From contig NW_022985082.1 in NCBI RefSeq assembly GCF_010015585.1, positions 301,150-365,149 of the forward strand: DNA of 64,000 nucleotides, given 5' to 3'. Under the pieces are notes generated by a model. The model saw only the letters and a program-made list of their open reading frames with translations. It ran no database searches and had not been told where the DNA came from. The position numbers and the translations under genes are program-made. The stretch is from Eremomyces bilateralis CBS 781.70. Taxonomy: Eukaryota; Ascomycota; Dothideomycetes; Eremomycetales; Eremomycetaceae. Below, one piece after another: positions 11,667-22,191 of the stretch. The stretch's first letter is position 1. Every line of letters begins with the position of its first letter.

Positions 11667-13224
11667 CTACGAGGAGCCCTCACCCACCGGCAACGTCCGA
11701 TGCAACCACGGCTTCTTCCCCTCCCCCTCCCCATAATCCTCACTCACCTGCCCGTTTCCCTTCACCACCCACTTATAAATCGTCAACCCCTCCAACCCCA
11801 CTGGCCCCCGCGCATGGATCTTATTCGTGCTGATCCCCACTTCCGTCCCGAACCCGTACCGCTGCCCGTCCGCCAGCCGCGAGCTCGTGTTCCAAAACAC
11901 CCCCGCGCTGTCCACCCCCGCCAGGAACCCGTTCGCGATCCCCTCGTCCAAAGTCAGGATCACGTCCGTGTGGTGCGACCCATGTTTGTTGATGTGCTCC
12001 ATCGCCGTCGCCAACGCCGCGCCCGCCGACGCGCCTGACGGGATCGTCTTCACCGCGAGCGTGAGGTCCAGGAACTCCGTGTCGAAGTCCCGGTTCTCGT
12101 CAGCAGCCTTGACCCCGGTTGCTGACGGTAGCGCGGCGGTCAGGAACTCGCGGACGTGCGCATCGCAGCGCAACTCGACGCCGCGCTCTAGCAGCGCGGA
12201 CGCGACGGGGAGGAAGTTCCCGGTGTCGCGCAGGAGGCAGGCCTCGTCGACGAGGAGGGTCTCGAGGGAGTTGCAGGCGGCGGGGTAGGAGGTTTTGGCG
12301 TCGAGGATGATCCTGGTGGCGAGGGCGGCGGGGTAATCGGGGCGGAGGTAGGCGGAGCAGAGGCCATCGGCGTGGCCGAGAACGGGGATCTGGGTGTGGG
12401 ATTTGATGTGGCGGACGAGGTCGTTGGAGCCGCGGGGGACGACGAGGTCGATGTGGGTGTCGAGGCCGAGAAGGGGGATGATGGCGTCGCGGGTGGTGAG
12501 AAGTTGGAGGGACGCGGAGGGGACAAGGGTGGTTTCGAGGGCGGCCGAGAGGACGCGGGAGATAGCGATGAAAGACTTGGTAGACTCTTTGCCGCCTAGG
12601 GAGGGTTAGCTCGGTAGAGAGAAAGGGAGGGAGGAGTATACCTTTGAGGATGGCGGCGTTGCCGGACTTGATGGCGAGCGAGGCAATGTTCGCGATAACC
12701 TCTGGACGAGCTTCAAAGATAATGAGGAGGACACCGATGGGGCATGATATCCGCTCGAGGGTCAGCCCTTCGTCGAGGAGTGTCCGTCTATCGATTTTGC
12801 CAACTGGTATGATGCGTTAGTCCATGTTGATATTGGGGCTTCTTCGATTGACACCAGCAGCCTTGAACTCTGGAGGCATCATAACCGACGTTCAACAGCA
12901 AGACTATCAAAATCCCAACTTACCCGGATCTTCCAAGTCCCGCACACTCAGGATCCCGTTCAACATATCCGCATACTTTCCCTTCTTCCCCAAATCCAAC
13001 CTCTTCATCAAACTCGGGCTAATCGACCCTGCCAGCACCGCCGCCTCGGCCAACTGCATATCCTCCGCATTCGCCGCCAGGATCTCGTCCTTTGCTACCG
13101 ACAGGGCATAGTGCATCGCCGTCAGGGCATCGTTCCGAGCGGATGTGGGAAGGATGGCCAGCTGCCGGGAGGATTGGCGGGCCGCGATGGCGGCGTTGAG
13201 GGGAGTGGTGTCGGAGAGGGACAT
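11667..13224 (-). CDS. PRO2: gamma-glutamyl phosphate reductase (glutamate-5-semialdehyde dehydrogenase)
   Basis: Three exons (12924-13224, 12642-12803, 11667-12595) encode 463 residues, close to yeast Pro2. The enzyme reduces gamma-glutamyl phosphate with NADPH to glutamate-5-semialdehyde, the second step of proline synthesis. The introns (120 and 46 nt, donors gtaagt and gtatac) splice in phase and restore family motifs: [20 protein letters not shown], then [44 protein letters not shown] and [10 protein letters not shown]. The catalytic Cys is near residue 262 in [13 protein letters not shown]. The C-terminal [20 protein letters not shown] is typical. No defect is seen. GDH2, which also acts on glutamate, lies downstream on the same strand. 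Confidence 0.95.
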
Positions 13225-14495
13225 GGTGGGATGTCCGGCACTGAGGAATTGAGTGAGGAGACAGTGAGGATGGAGAAATTGACTCAAGGCGAACAATAGG
13301 AGCTCTGAGATGAGGTCTGATGCTGGACAAGCACAATACAACTTGGACAATAGCAGTCGGAATTGAGAGATTTAATAGACTCTGCGAGGGATCTCGTATC
13401 GTAGAATGCTATGAAATTGAAAGAAAGCACTTTTATCAAATTGGTTGGAGATTTCGACGTCAAAATTACCCTTTTTTCATTCCAGTTGTGTCACGGATGA
13501 TAGATGAGATGTATTAATATTCTCGGGATGATTTGATATTTCCCTGCCGGTCGGGCAGATGACGTGTGGGGCAGGAACGAGAACTGCAGGTGCACGAGAA
13601 GAGCTCGGGCGCAGCTGCCGGTTTTCCCCTCATAATGCCTCAGGCAGTCAGGCAGTCATAGAGCCATTCAATTTGATTAGGTAGCCACCCCCTCGATCGG
13701 AACTCGGACCCTGACATCTGATGGATCACATATATGCATGGAACCCATGTCACACCCCCTGCACCCGCCAAGTCCCCAGCCACACTCGGCAACATCCCCC
13801 CTGCATCTTTCATCCGTGCCTGCCGCCGCCCTCAACACTTCACCAGCCCTCTTTTTCCTCCACCATCCACGATCGTATCCATCACTGAAACATCTGGCCC
13901 CCCATCGGCCCCATAGGCCATGAATCGCACTCTCTCAGGAGAGATCTAGCCACCATGACTCTCAATATTGATTCTGATTTGCCCTATTGCCAGTCTGGGC
14001 ATCAATATTCCCACCACACCTTGGTAAAACTGGGGCATCTCTATATTAAGCGGCACGAGCAGGTGCTGACTCTCCTTGGATGGGGCCCAGAACCACCATG
14101 AGAAAAGGAAAATGGAGTTAGAGAAATAAATGGCTGGAGCATAGCCTTCCCACTTTCAAGAGGAATAAGAGTCGTGTAACATCCTGCTAACCTTCCATTA
14201 TTTTCGTTCACATCTGATCTTCATCGTTGACACTTGATCTATCTCGGAAGCAGGAACCCGTCTTCCCGCTCCTTTTACATCTGATATCTTTTTGTTTGCA
14301 GGGAATCATCCAATTGCTCCTACCCTTACTCGGTCACCAACACTCACCACCTCCTCTCTTCCCGCTCTCCAACCTCTCACTCTCTTCCCACTCTCCAACC
14401 TCGCAGTATTACCTCTCACCACCCGTCTCCCACAGAAATACATCTTATCTACCATCCCAAGCCTTCCATCTCGTCAATTCTTCACAGTCGTATTC
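13225..14495. other. intergenic region between divergent PRO2 and CRH genes
   Basis: This 1.27-kb region should hold both promoters. It includes C/T-rich DNA at 13740-13900 and again at 14330-14480, just before the CRH start, typical of fungal transcription start regions. A frame upstream of and in line with the CRH gene (from 14292) is open but lacks a signal sequence and is treated as 5' UTR. No RNA gene was seen. Confidence 0.55.
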
Positions 14496-16183
14496 ATGTG
14501 GTCGACTCCCTCCCTCCGAGCAATCGCTCCTCTAGCATTGCTACTTTCTCCTGCCGCCGCTCAAACGTGGAGTTCATGCAACCCCCTCACATCTGGAAGC
14601 TGCCCTCCCAATCCCGCCCTCGGCCGGGAAGTCAGCATCGACCTCGCCTCAGAATCAGATAGCTTCACCGTCACCGGCGGATCGGTGAACTATGGCGCAA
14701 GCGGTGCCGTTTTCACCGTCGCAAAATCCGGCGATTCCCCCACCATTTCCTCCATATGGTACATCATGTTCGGTCGGGTGGAAGTGGTCATGAAAGCGTC
14801 TCCCGGCGCCGGCCTCGTCAGCAGTGTGGTCCTGCAATCGGATACGCTCGACGAGATCGACTGGGAGTGGCTCGGTGCGGATCCCGCGCAAGTTCAGACC
14901 AACTTCTTCGGGAAGGGAAATACCGATACCTACGACCGTGGCGCATTCCACCCCAACCCAGGATCGCAATCGGAATACCACACCTACACAATCGATTGGA
15001 CCCCAGAGCAGATCGTTTGGCAGATCAATGGGCAGACCATTCGAGCTCTCAATCAGGCGGACGCGGCTGGCCAATACCCCCAAACTCCGATGCAGATCAA
15101 AATGGGCTCCTGGTCCGGAGGTGATCCAGCCAACTCCCCGGGGACCATCGAATGGGCTCGTGGACCAACCGATTACTCCCAAGGTCCCTTCTCCATGTAT
15201 GTCCGGTCCATCAAGGTTACCGACTACTCCAAAGGCACGCAATACCGCTACAAGGATACCTCCGGCACCTGGAAATCCATCGAAGCAGTCGGCGGCTCCG
15301 TCAATGCCGTAGGCGGCGGTTCTCCCGTCGAATCCGCTGCCCCCGCGGTGACATCCAAGTCCACCGGCCAACCTCTCCCCTTCGAAGGCACCCATCGCCA
15401 ATCGGAGTCTATCACCACTCGAACCGGCTACCCCTGGGTCGCAGAACCGTCCAACCCTTCATCCACATTCGTGACGTCGTCGTATCCGGGTCTTCCGTCT
15501 GGATGGACCGTATCCGGCTCCGGCAAGGTAATCCCGGCCAGCTCGGCCCCTGTGAGTATGGACGATCATTCCTTTTCTTCTCCGACCCCTCCCCCCAATC
15601 CAACAGCCGGTGCGCAAGGCCCCTCGACGACGCCGCAAGGAGGCTCCTTAGCTCCACAACAAACCGACGCGTCTCCGGCGGTCCAACTAGGTGATCCTTA
15701 CCCACTCCTTCACCCAGTTGACACCTGAACTTCTCTCCGCCCTTCTCTCCTCCATTCTCCCCTTCCACTGTCGTCGTCACCCTCTTGGAATTCTCGCTAA
15801 TGTCGATATCATAGTCACCCCCTCAATCCACCACCTCTCCCTCGCCTTCCTCCTCGCCTCCACCGGATGCTGGCTCCGCCTTCGATTCGACATATGAGTC
15901 CATCTCCGGCTGGGACAACCGTGGCTTCGCCACTGTACAAGTCGTTCCCGCCCGCTGGGCCTCCCGGTCTAAGAGCTTCGACGAGCAGGGCTTCGAAATC
16001 ACCGCGGCACCGACACCGGCAAGCGCGGACACGACAGCCAAACCTCTAGCGGTGAGGGCGCAGGATCCTTCGGAGGTGTATGGAGCAGGAGCCGGGCGGA
16101 GGGCAGGAGAGAAGGAAGTAGGCTATGCAGCCTGGGGCATGGGAATCGCGGTGGGCGCGATGATGTTGATTGGAAGGCTTTAG
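14496..16183 (+). CDS. CRH-type GH16 cell-wall transglycosylase, GPI-anchored
   Basis: Exons 14496-15551 and 15815-16183 encode 474 residues. The protein has a signal peptide (about residues 1-22, ending PAAA), a Cys-containing N-terminal module, and a GH16 domain with the catalytic motif DEIDWEW (Glu120, Asp122, Glu124). CRH enzymes cut chitin and join it to beta-glucan in the fungal wall. After the catalytic domain comes a Ser/Thr/Pro-rich stalk, and exon 2 ends in a hydrophobic tail (YAAWGMGIAVGAMMLIGRL) that fits a GPI-attachment signal. The 263-nt intron has donor gtgagt and a gctaat branch 15 bases before the AG, and joins in phase 0. Retaining it leaves the frame open for 58 more codons, to a stop at 15726-15728, without the anchor (see findings). 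Confidence 0.88.
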
Positions 16184-17926
16184 AAGAAAACTAGAAAGCG
16201 TGGCGTCGATTGTGTTGCATAAGCGTGGCGTTTGGGTTGTTTCGGATGGATTATAAGATAGAAATGGAATGAGGAGCTGACATGGCATGTAGATAGATGA
16301 GATGGGATGAATAAGGGATGAGTATTGCGACCAGGACTGAATGCTATTGTTACCTGCGGTCGACGAGTCTATCGGACGTTAGACGAATGGATAATGGGAC
16401 TTGGGCCATTTGAATTGGTGCAGATGTGATATGGTCTCTTTACAAAACTGTGATCATGCAGGACCGCGCAGTAGGATGGTATTAAATGATATAACCTTTC
16501 TATTCCTTAGCCGATTCTCCTCTCGATGTCTACGGTAGTGAAAATAATTCCAGTTACACCCGACAACCTCCCCAGTCATCATGTACCCCCTCAATCCTCA
16601 TCCAAGCTAGCGCACGCCACCCTAACTCCAACTCCACCTTGCCCAGTTTCCCACTGCTGACTGACATCCCACCACAGTCGTACTGCATCATTTCTCCAAC
16701 TCCCAAGTCCACCTCCCAACCGGACCCTCTATCATCTCGCCGCCATCATACCACCATCCGTCCTAGCATCTGCCGTGCGACTGGATCGGGCGACGAATGG
16801 ACACCTCGGAGCTATATATCAGCCCCGGACCAGCCAGGGAAGTTTGTGGACGGCTCTGTGGTCCTTTGAATTGATTGTCCAGACTGTTGTGGGGGGGTTG
16901 ATATTGAATTGTCAACTACCTGTGCCGTTGAACTCCCTGAGGACGAGAGGGATTGTCCCCAACGGAAGGCAACCTCACCTTGCGGGGCTACCGCCGTCTG
17001 GTAAACGAAGCGACCAAGATCCCAACGCCTCTTCTCCCCACTCCTTAAACCGGCATCCTCTCAACGTGAATGAGAAACGGGAATGACCATCGCATATCCG
17101 ACTCATTAACTCCAATGTCGATCCCTGCTCTTCTTAATAACCGACGACGCCGTTGACATGACCCATCGCCTTGGAATCATATCACGATAGATCAATGCGC
17201 ATTCACTGTCCGCAAGAATCGCCGATTGAGCCCGTTTGATCGATGATCTTCCCTCCCGTCGCATTCGACTCATCTGGTTGGAAGCGAGAGAGAATTTAAT
17301 TGTCAACTGCCGTACGGGTAGCTGCAACGCGACGTTTGCATCCGGGCACTCACTCACTCCTCACCACGCCATCTCATCTCACGGACGGTTGAGCGGCATC
17401 AGTCGGTATTGCAATCCGGTTTGGTTGCGCTTGCTGTTTGGTGCGATCGCGTGGATAAAAACGCGGTGACTGACTGAAGACGTTAATGTGTTGTATGAAT
17501 TCTTGCGAGAGTCACATCACCCATCCGCAGTGTACATAGTACATATTGACTTCCCGCACTTGATTTTGCTCCCTGCACGTATTTTCTTCCTTTTATATGT
17601 CCTTGCTGTTCACATCGCTCTTCTTCACCCCTGTACATGCGTGCTTAATTACCTTACATACGCGAGCATTCCATTCCACTGCCATTGCGTTCCGAGTACA
17701 ATCTCCCTGTCCCATCGCACAGAACCCAGGAGGCGGATTCGGAGGTCGGGCAACGTCGCTCAGATCGGTGGTGCTACTGGAGTTCGGGTGTGATTACGCG
17801 GGGACGGATCAGCGCTCGCATCTCACGACATCGTGTTCGGTGTTGTGATATGTGAGGTTCTTCACTCCACACCACAACTCTTCAGCTTCATCTTTCGTAG
17901 TCTGAGAAGTCTCTGCGCGACTCACG
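16184..17926. other. intergenic region before the hexosaminidase gene
   Basis: About 1.7 kb with no supported gene. It should hold the CRH terminator and the GH20 promoter, with pyrimidine-rich DNA at 16560-16760. Small plus-strand frames at 16639-17086 and 17488-17848 have no start context or domain. No tRNA-like cloverleaf was recognised. Confidence 0.5.
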
Positions 17927-19840
17927 ATGCGTTTTTCCTGGGTGTTCACCACCCTCGTCTCTTCCTCTCTTCCGCTACTCGTTTCGGCAATATGGCCTAT
18001 TCCTTCCGAGTATAGTACTGGCAACTCAGTACTCTGGGTCCGACAAAACTTGCAAGTCTCCTTGGCTGGAAAAGATGTAGGAATTCTTTCGCAGTTTTCT
18101 TCGTTTGCTTCATTTGATTCATTCGCGAGCGTCCTTGATAGATTCCTTGCCTCTTATTTACCACAACAACTAACCGAGCAATTCGCATTTCTGCAGCGGC
18201 CGACCGGGAATTATGAATTGTTCACACAGACCGGGAAGAATTCCAGTTGTTTCGCGGTGGATCCGGACCCGGCCAGTTGCCCGATCGGCTCCAATACCAT
18301 CTTGCAAGCCGCCGTTGCGAGGATGTTCGACACGCTGTTCGAGCGGAACTTCATCCCATGGAAGTTCTATCCAAAGCGCGCAGTGTTCGAGCCCGGGAGG
18401 GACGGCACGTACCGCGGCCCGCGGAAGGAGATCACGAAACTCACACTGGTACTGAAAAAACCAGACCCGGAAACCCTCCTGCGCCCACTGGCAGGCTCGG
18501 TCGACGAATCGTATGAGCTAGCCTTGAACACTGATGGGACGGCGACAATAGCCGCAAACTCCACGATCGGGCTGGTGCGGGGTCTGACAACGATGACGCA
18601 GCTTTTCTTCAAGCATTCGGATGGCCAGGTATACACGAAGCTTGCTCCAGTGAAGATCTTCGACGCGCCAAAGTTCCCGCATCGTGGACTGAACATGGAT
18701 GTATCACGGAGCTATTACCCGGTCAAAGATATCAAGCGCCAGATCGACGCTCTGGGGTACACCAAGTTCAACCGCCTGCATCTCCATATCACGGATTCGC
18801 AATCGTGGCCGCTCGTTATTCCTGATTTGCCATGGCTTACTTGGAAGGGAGCTTATCAGTATGATATGATCTACACCCCTACCGACATCAGCGATATCCA
18901 ATATTACGCTGCCCTGCATGGCATCTCCGTGGTCATCGAAACCGACATGCCTGGCCACACCACCAGCATCGGATATGGCTATCCAAATCTCATCACCGCC
19001 TTCGAAGAAGACGACTGGGCCACCTACGCCGCGCAGCCCCCATCAGGCACCCTCAAACTCAACTCCCAGGAAGTCTTTGTCTTCCTCGAAAAACTGTGGA
19101 ATGACCTGCTCCCCCGCCTGAAGCCCCTCTCCGCATACTATCACACCGGCGGCGACGAGGTAAACAAAAACGCCTACCGCTTCGACGAAACCGTCAACTC
19201 CTCCGACCCCGCAGTCCTGCAACCCTACATGCAGAGCTTCGTCAACTTCAACCACGACGCCGTCCGCCATGCCGGCATGGTCCCCATCGTCTGGGAAGAG
19301 ATGCTCCTCGAATGGAACCTCACCCTCGGCCGCGACGTCGTTGTGCAAACCTGGCAATCCTCCGCCGCCGTCCAGCAAGTCGTCGCTAAAGGCCACAAAG
19401 CCCTCGTCGGCAACTACAACTTCTGGTACCTCGACTGCGGACAGGGGCAGTGGATCGACTTCCCCCCGGATTCTTCGGAGGGGTTCTGGCCGTACGCGGA
19501 CTACTGCTCCCCGCGGAAGAACTGGCGGCTAATCTACTCGCTCGACCCTCTGGACGGCATCCCGGCGAACCAGACGCATCTGGTGATCGGCGGGGAGGCG
19601 CATATCTGGGGGGAGCAGACGGATGCAGTGAACGTGGATCGGATGGTGTGGCCGCGGGCGGCGGCGGTGGCGGAGGTGCTGTGGAGTGGGGCTAAGGATG
19701 CGGAGGGGAGGAATCGGAGTCAGGTGGAGGCGAGTCCGCGGTTGGCGGAGATGAGGGAGCGGTTGGTGACGAGGGGGGTGGGGAGTGAGCCGGTTCATAT
19801 GCCATATTGTACGATGGAGGATAAGGGGTGCATTTGGTGA
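17927..19840 (+). CDS. nagA: secreted beta-N-acetylhexosaminidase, GH20
   Basis: A single exon of 637 residues starts with a signal peptide (MRFSWVFTTLVSSSLPLLVS). An N-terminal GH20b-type domain is followed by the TIM-barrel domain from about residue 250 (FPHRGLNMDVSRSYYPV). The catalytic Asp-Glu pair is D410-E411 in HTGGDEVN. Other family blocks are FNRLHLHITDSQSWPL, IETDMPGHTTSIG, WEEML, VIGGEAHIWGEQTDAVN and WPRAAAVAEVLW. The enzyme removes terminal GlcNAc from chitin oligomers and works after endochitinases in wall turnover. The start at 17927 is the first ATG that gives a signal peptide. The symbol follows Aspergillus usage and is a family-level guess. Confidence 0.93.
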   Translation: MRFSWVFTTLVSSSLPLLVSAIWPIPSEYSTGNSVLWVRQNLQVSLAGKDVGILSQFSSFASFDSFASVLDRFLASYLPQQLTEQFAFLQRPTGNYELFTQTGKNSSCFAVDPDPASCPIGSNTILQAAVARMFDTLFERNFIPWKFYPKRAVFEPGRDGTYRGPRKEITKLTLVLKKPDPETLLRPLAGSVDESYELALNTDGTATIAANSTIGLVRGLTTMTQLFFKHSDGQVYTKLAPVKIFDAPKFPHRGLNMDVSRSYYPVKDIKRQIDALGYTKFNRLHLHITDSQSWPLVIPDLPWLTWKGAYQYDMIYTPTDISDIQYYAALHGISVVIETDMPGHTTSIGYGYPNLITAFEEDDWATYAAQPPSGTLKLNSQEVFVFLEKLWNDLLPRLKPLSAYYHTGGDEVNKNAYRFDETVNSSDPAVLQPYMQSFVNFNHDAVRHAGMVPIVWEEMLLEWNLTLGRDVVVQTWQSSAAVQQVVAKGHKALVGNYNFWYLDCGQGQWIDFPPDSSEGFWPYADYCSPRKNWRLIYSLDPLDGIPANQTHLVIGGEAHIWGEQTDAVNVDRMVWPRAAAVAEVLWSGAKDAEGRNRSQVEASPRLAEMRERLVTRGVGSEPVHMPYCTMEDKGCIW

Positions 19841-21036
19841 ATGAAAGGGATGAAGGAAAGAGGGATGGTAGAGTAGTGGTGAATGAAAATGTGGCCGAGA
19901 CGCTCTGAGGTTCGTTGGTAAGGGTTAGACACGATCCCACTGAAATTGTCATGATTGCGCCATAGCAAGTTAATGAATTTTTTTGGCTTAAAGCAGCTTT
20001 AGGATATCACCGTATACTGTCGGGTGGCCCATGATGGCCAACGGACCGTATCTCAGCTTACCTCCTTTACCACCTCCACTCACCTGTCCATACTCCTGTA
20101 GCTCTACCACATACACAAGCACCAGTACACGAGGTAGTAACCAATGGGAAGCCGGTATTAATGGGAGTAGGCTGTGCCACGAAATGTCGACAGCAGCCTA
20201 GATACGCAAGCCCCAAACAAAAGCAAACGACCGCATAAAAGATCGCCCCTGACCAGACTCGAACCTGCATCCACCTCCCCATGACCTTCCCCCACCTTTC
20301 TCCCCCTCTTCTCTCTCTCCCTCCCCTCTATACCCAGCAAAAAGGAACGGACCGTCGAGAAGCAAAACTATAACTCACCTTCGAGGGTGGGATAGAAAGT
20401 CAACCATCTCGTAGGCCCTAGGTGTCTGTTCCATGGGACTGGTATCATTTTTTCAGCTGTACTCAATCTGCATCAGTCGCGAAACCAACTTGACCATTTC
20501 CACTGAGAGTTAAATTGATCGGTTTAAATAATATAGTGCTTTTCGAATATCTGTTAACACAAAAGAAGGGAGGAGGGAGGTGAATTCATGTGAAGTTGAT
20601 AGGGAGGAGGGAGGTACATGATAGATCACGTGGACGATATGGATGCCCCTGGCCCCCTGCCCTCATGTTGCCCCACAATTGCTTTGACGCGACGCCGGCA
20701 ACACGACATTGATGTTGAACATCGACAAGCTCCATTTCACCAGAATTTACTGCCTACGCTCGATGGTCCCACGCATTCCAAGTTCAACATACCAGTTGAG
20801 TGGATAAGTACATACCCAGGCGAGAACCGAGGGACAGATTTGGATTCTTGAACTATAGACGCATCAACACGTGGTACACTCCCGTTCATGAATGCATCAA
20901 CTCGTCTCAATATATCAAAGTGGTCTACTGGACGAATTGCGGCGGTTTATTGTAACGAGCGTCGATTTGTTACTCTATTTACATGTCTGATCACAGACTC
21001 GCAGGCTGACAAGCTATATTCTGGTATCTCATGCCC
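19841..21036. other. intergenic region
   Basis: About 1.2 kb with no supported gene. There is a CT-rich tract at 20280-20335, a repeated GGGAGGAGGGAGGT near 20568-20615, and two CACGTG E-boxes (20627-20632 and 20868-20873). A minus-strand segment near 20250-20290 resembles a tRNA T-arm but not the rest of a tRNA. Confidence 0.5.
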
Positions 21037-21573
21037 TTAGCATGGTCTGGGTCTGCATTGAGGTCCTCTTCCAGGTCCTCTTCCAGGTACTCGATTCCCG
21101 ACTCCCTGGTTGTAACCACCTCCTTGGTTCCCGTATCCTCCCCATTGATTACAATTCCCTCCCTGATAACCCCCATATCCTCCACCTCCTCCCTGACCCC
21201 AATTCCCTCCTTGATTACCTCCATATCCTCCACCCCATCCTCCCTGATTCCAATTCCCTCCTTGATTACCTCCATATCCTCCACCCCCTCCTCCCTGACC
21301 CCAATTCCCTCCCTGATTATTCCTATATCCTCCGCTCTGATTCCCGCCGGGGATCTGGTCGCGGATGTTCTGATCCAACTGGCCCCAAGCCTGATCCTCC
21401 GAGTTACACCACCCGGTATGCGCCAACGGCGGGCCATAGCCGTTCCCGGTGTCCTTGTGGACCACGCAGCAGCATCGCCCTCGGTTGGGAACCTGGCAGT
21501 TGACATTGTACTTACCTGGGCCCCAGACCTTTTGGCAGTTGTTGTAAACGCGGTCGCGGCGTCCGAATGTCAT
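21037..21573 (-). CDS. small Gly/Asn/Gln-rich repeat protein
   Basis: The 178-codon frame starts with ATG at 21573. The first 75 residues are normal in composition, with six cysteines (including a CCC run) and two tryptophans. From residue 81 on the protein is almost only Gly, Asn, Gln, Tyr and Trp, in 17-residue units such as GGYGGNQGGNWNQGGWG, ending in GRGPGRGP. Such a tail is expected to be disordered and could self-associate. I do not recognise the family and see no signal peptide. Two TATAAA-type boxes lie about 110-120 bp upstream on the same strand. Opposite-strand frames are open too because of the repeat. Confidence 0.55.
   Translation of the reverse strand: MTFGRRDRVYNNCQKVWGPGKYNVNCQVPNRGRCCCVVHKDTGNGYGPPLAHTGWCNSEDQAWGQLDQNIRDQIPGGNQSGGYRNNQGGNWGQGGGGGGYGGNQGGNWNQGGWGGGYGGNQGGNWGQGGGGGYGGYQGGNCNQWGGYGNQGGGYNQGVGNRVPGRGPGRGPQCRPRPC
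21135..21333 (-). repeat. 51-bp tandem repeat inside the Gly-rich gene
   Basis: About three and a half copies of a 51-bp unit encode GGYGGNQGGNWGQGGGG and variants. The unit length is a multiple of three, so reading frames stay open on both strands through the array. Confidence 0.75.
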
Positions 21574-22191
21574 GATGGATGATGGATGGATGTCTTTATT
21601 TGGATGGAGTTCAAGAATAGTACGTTAAAAGGTTTGAGTGTAAGTCGTAAGTTGTCCATTCTTCGTTCTGTCCTGGACGGTTTATAGCTTTATATGTATA
21701 GTGCTGGCCCTGACTCGACCTCATGTGGGGAGTAAACCCTTAGGAATGATGTCTTTCCTTGTACCATTATGGCGGCTATTGCCACAGTATAATGTTGATT
21801 GCACGTAAGTGAAGATGCTAACCAGACACGCCAGTAGAGCCAAAGTGGAAGTCTCATAAGGAGTTGAGGACCCTGATGTAAGAGCGGACGCGGCCACGTG
21901 ATCTCCGCCACATACCACAGCGACATTGACGTCAGAAGCGTGGCGCTCTAGCAAAAGGCTGCGGGATCACAACATCAGATGTCTGGCCTTCATAAATGCT
22001 AATAGAAATGGATGGAAGCATGAGGGTCACCCGGCAGCTCCTCCAGTTTCTCCACTTAAACCAATGCTCCTAGGTTCTGCAAACACGGAGCACCCGCCAG
22101 CTTGAGCAACGAATGCAGGGAGTGAGGCGGCTATACCATCGCGAGTGGGAGGACGACTTGGCCATCCTAAGCCAAGCCCACCGCTCTCACA
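21574..22191. other. intergenic region
   Basis: It holds the promoter of the Gly-rich gene and the 3' flank of the CorA-like gene, with a CACGTG E-box at 21895-21900. Minus-strand frames around 21690-21954 are not supported. Confidence 0.5.
21681..21694 (-). promoter_or_regulatory. TATA boxes of the Gly-rich gene
   Basis: On the minus strand this reads TATAAAGCTATAAA, two overlapping TATA-like boxes about 110-120 bp upstream of the ATG at 21573. Position fits a core promoter with a short 5' UTR. Confidence 0.5.

Noticed and set aside
14292-14495. N-terminal extension of the CRH frame
   Set aside because: It would bury the signal peptide; the ATG at 14496 gives a correct secretory start.
15867-16049. 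Alternative frame downstream of the CRH domain
   Set aside because: The in-phase splice to 15815 gives a GPI-type tail in another frame, which fits the family much better.
20240-20300. tRNA-like T-arm on the minus strand (GGTTCGAGTC)
   Set aside because: No matching acceptor stem, D-arm or anticodon arm could be built around it.
21031-21582. Plus-strand frames with repeated Ile/Pro/Ser-rich units
   Set aside because: They are the opposite strand of the Gly-rich repeat; the minus strand has a TATA box, an ATG and a normal N-terminal part.
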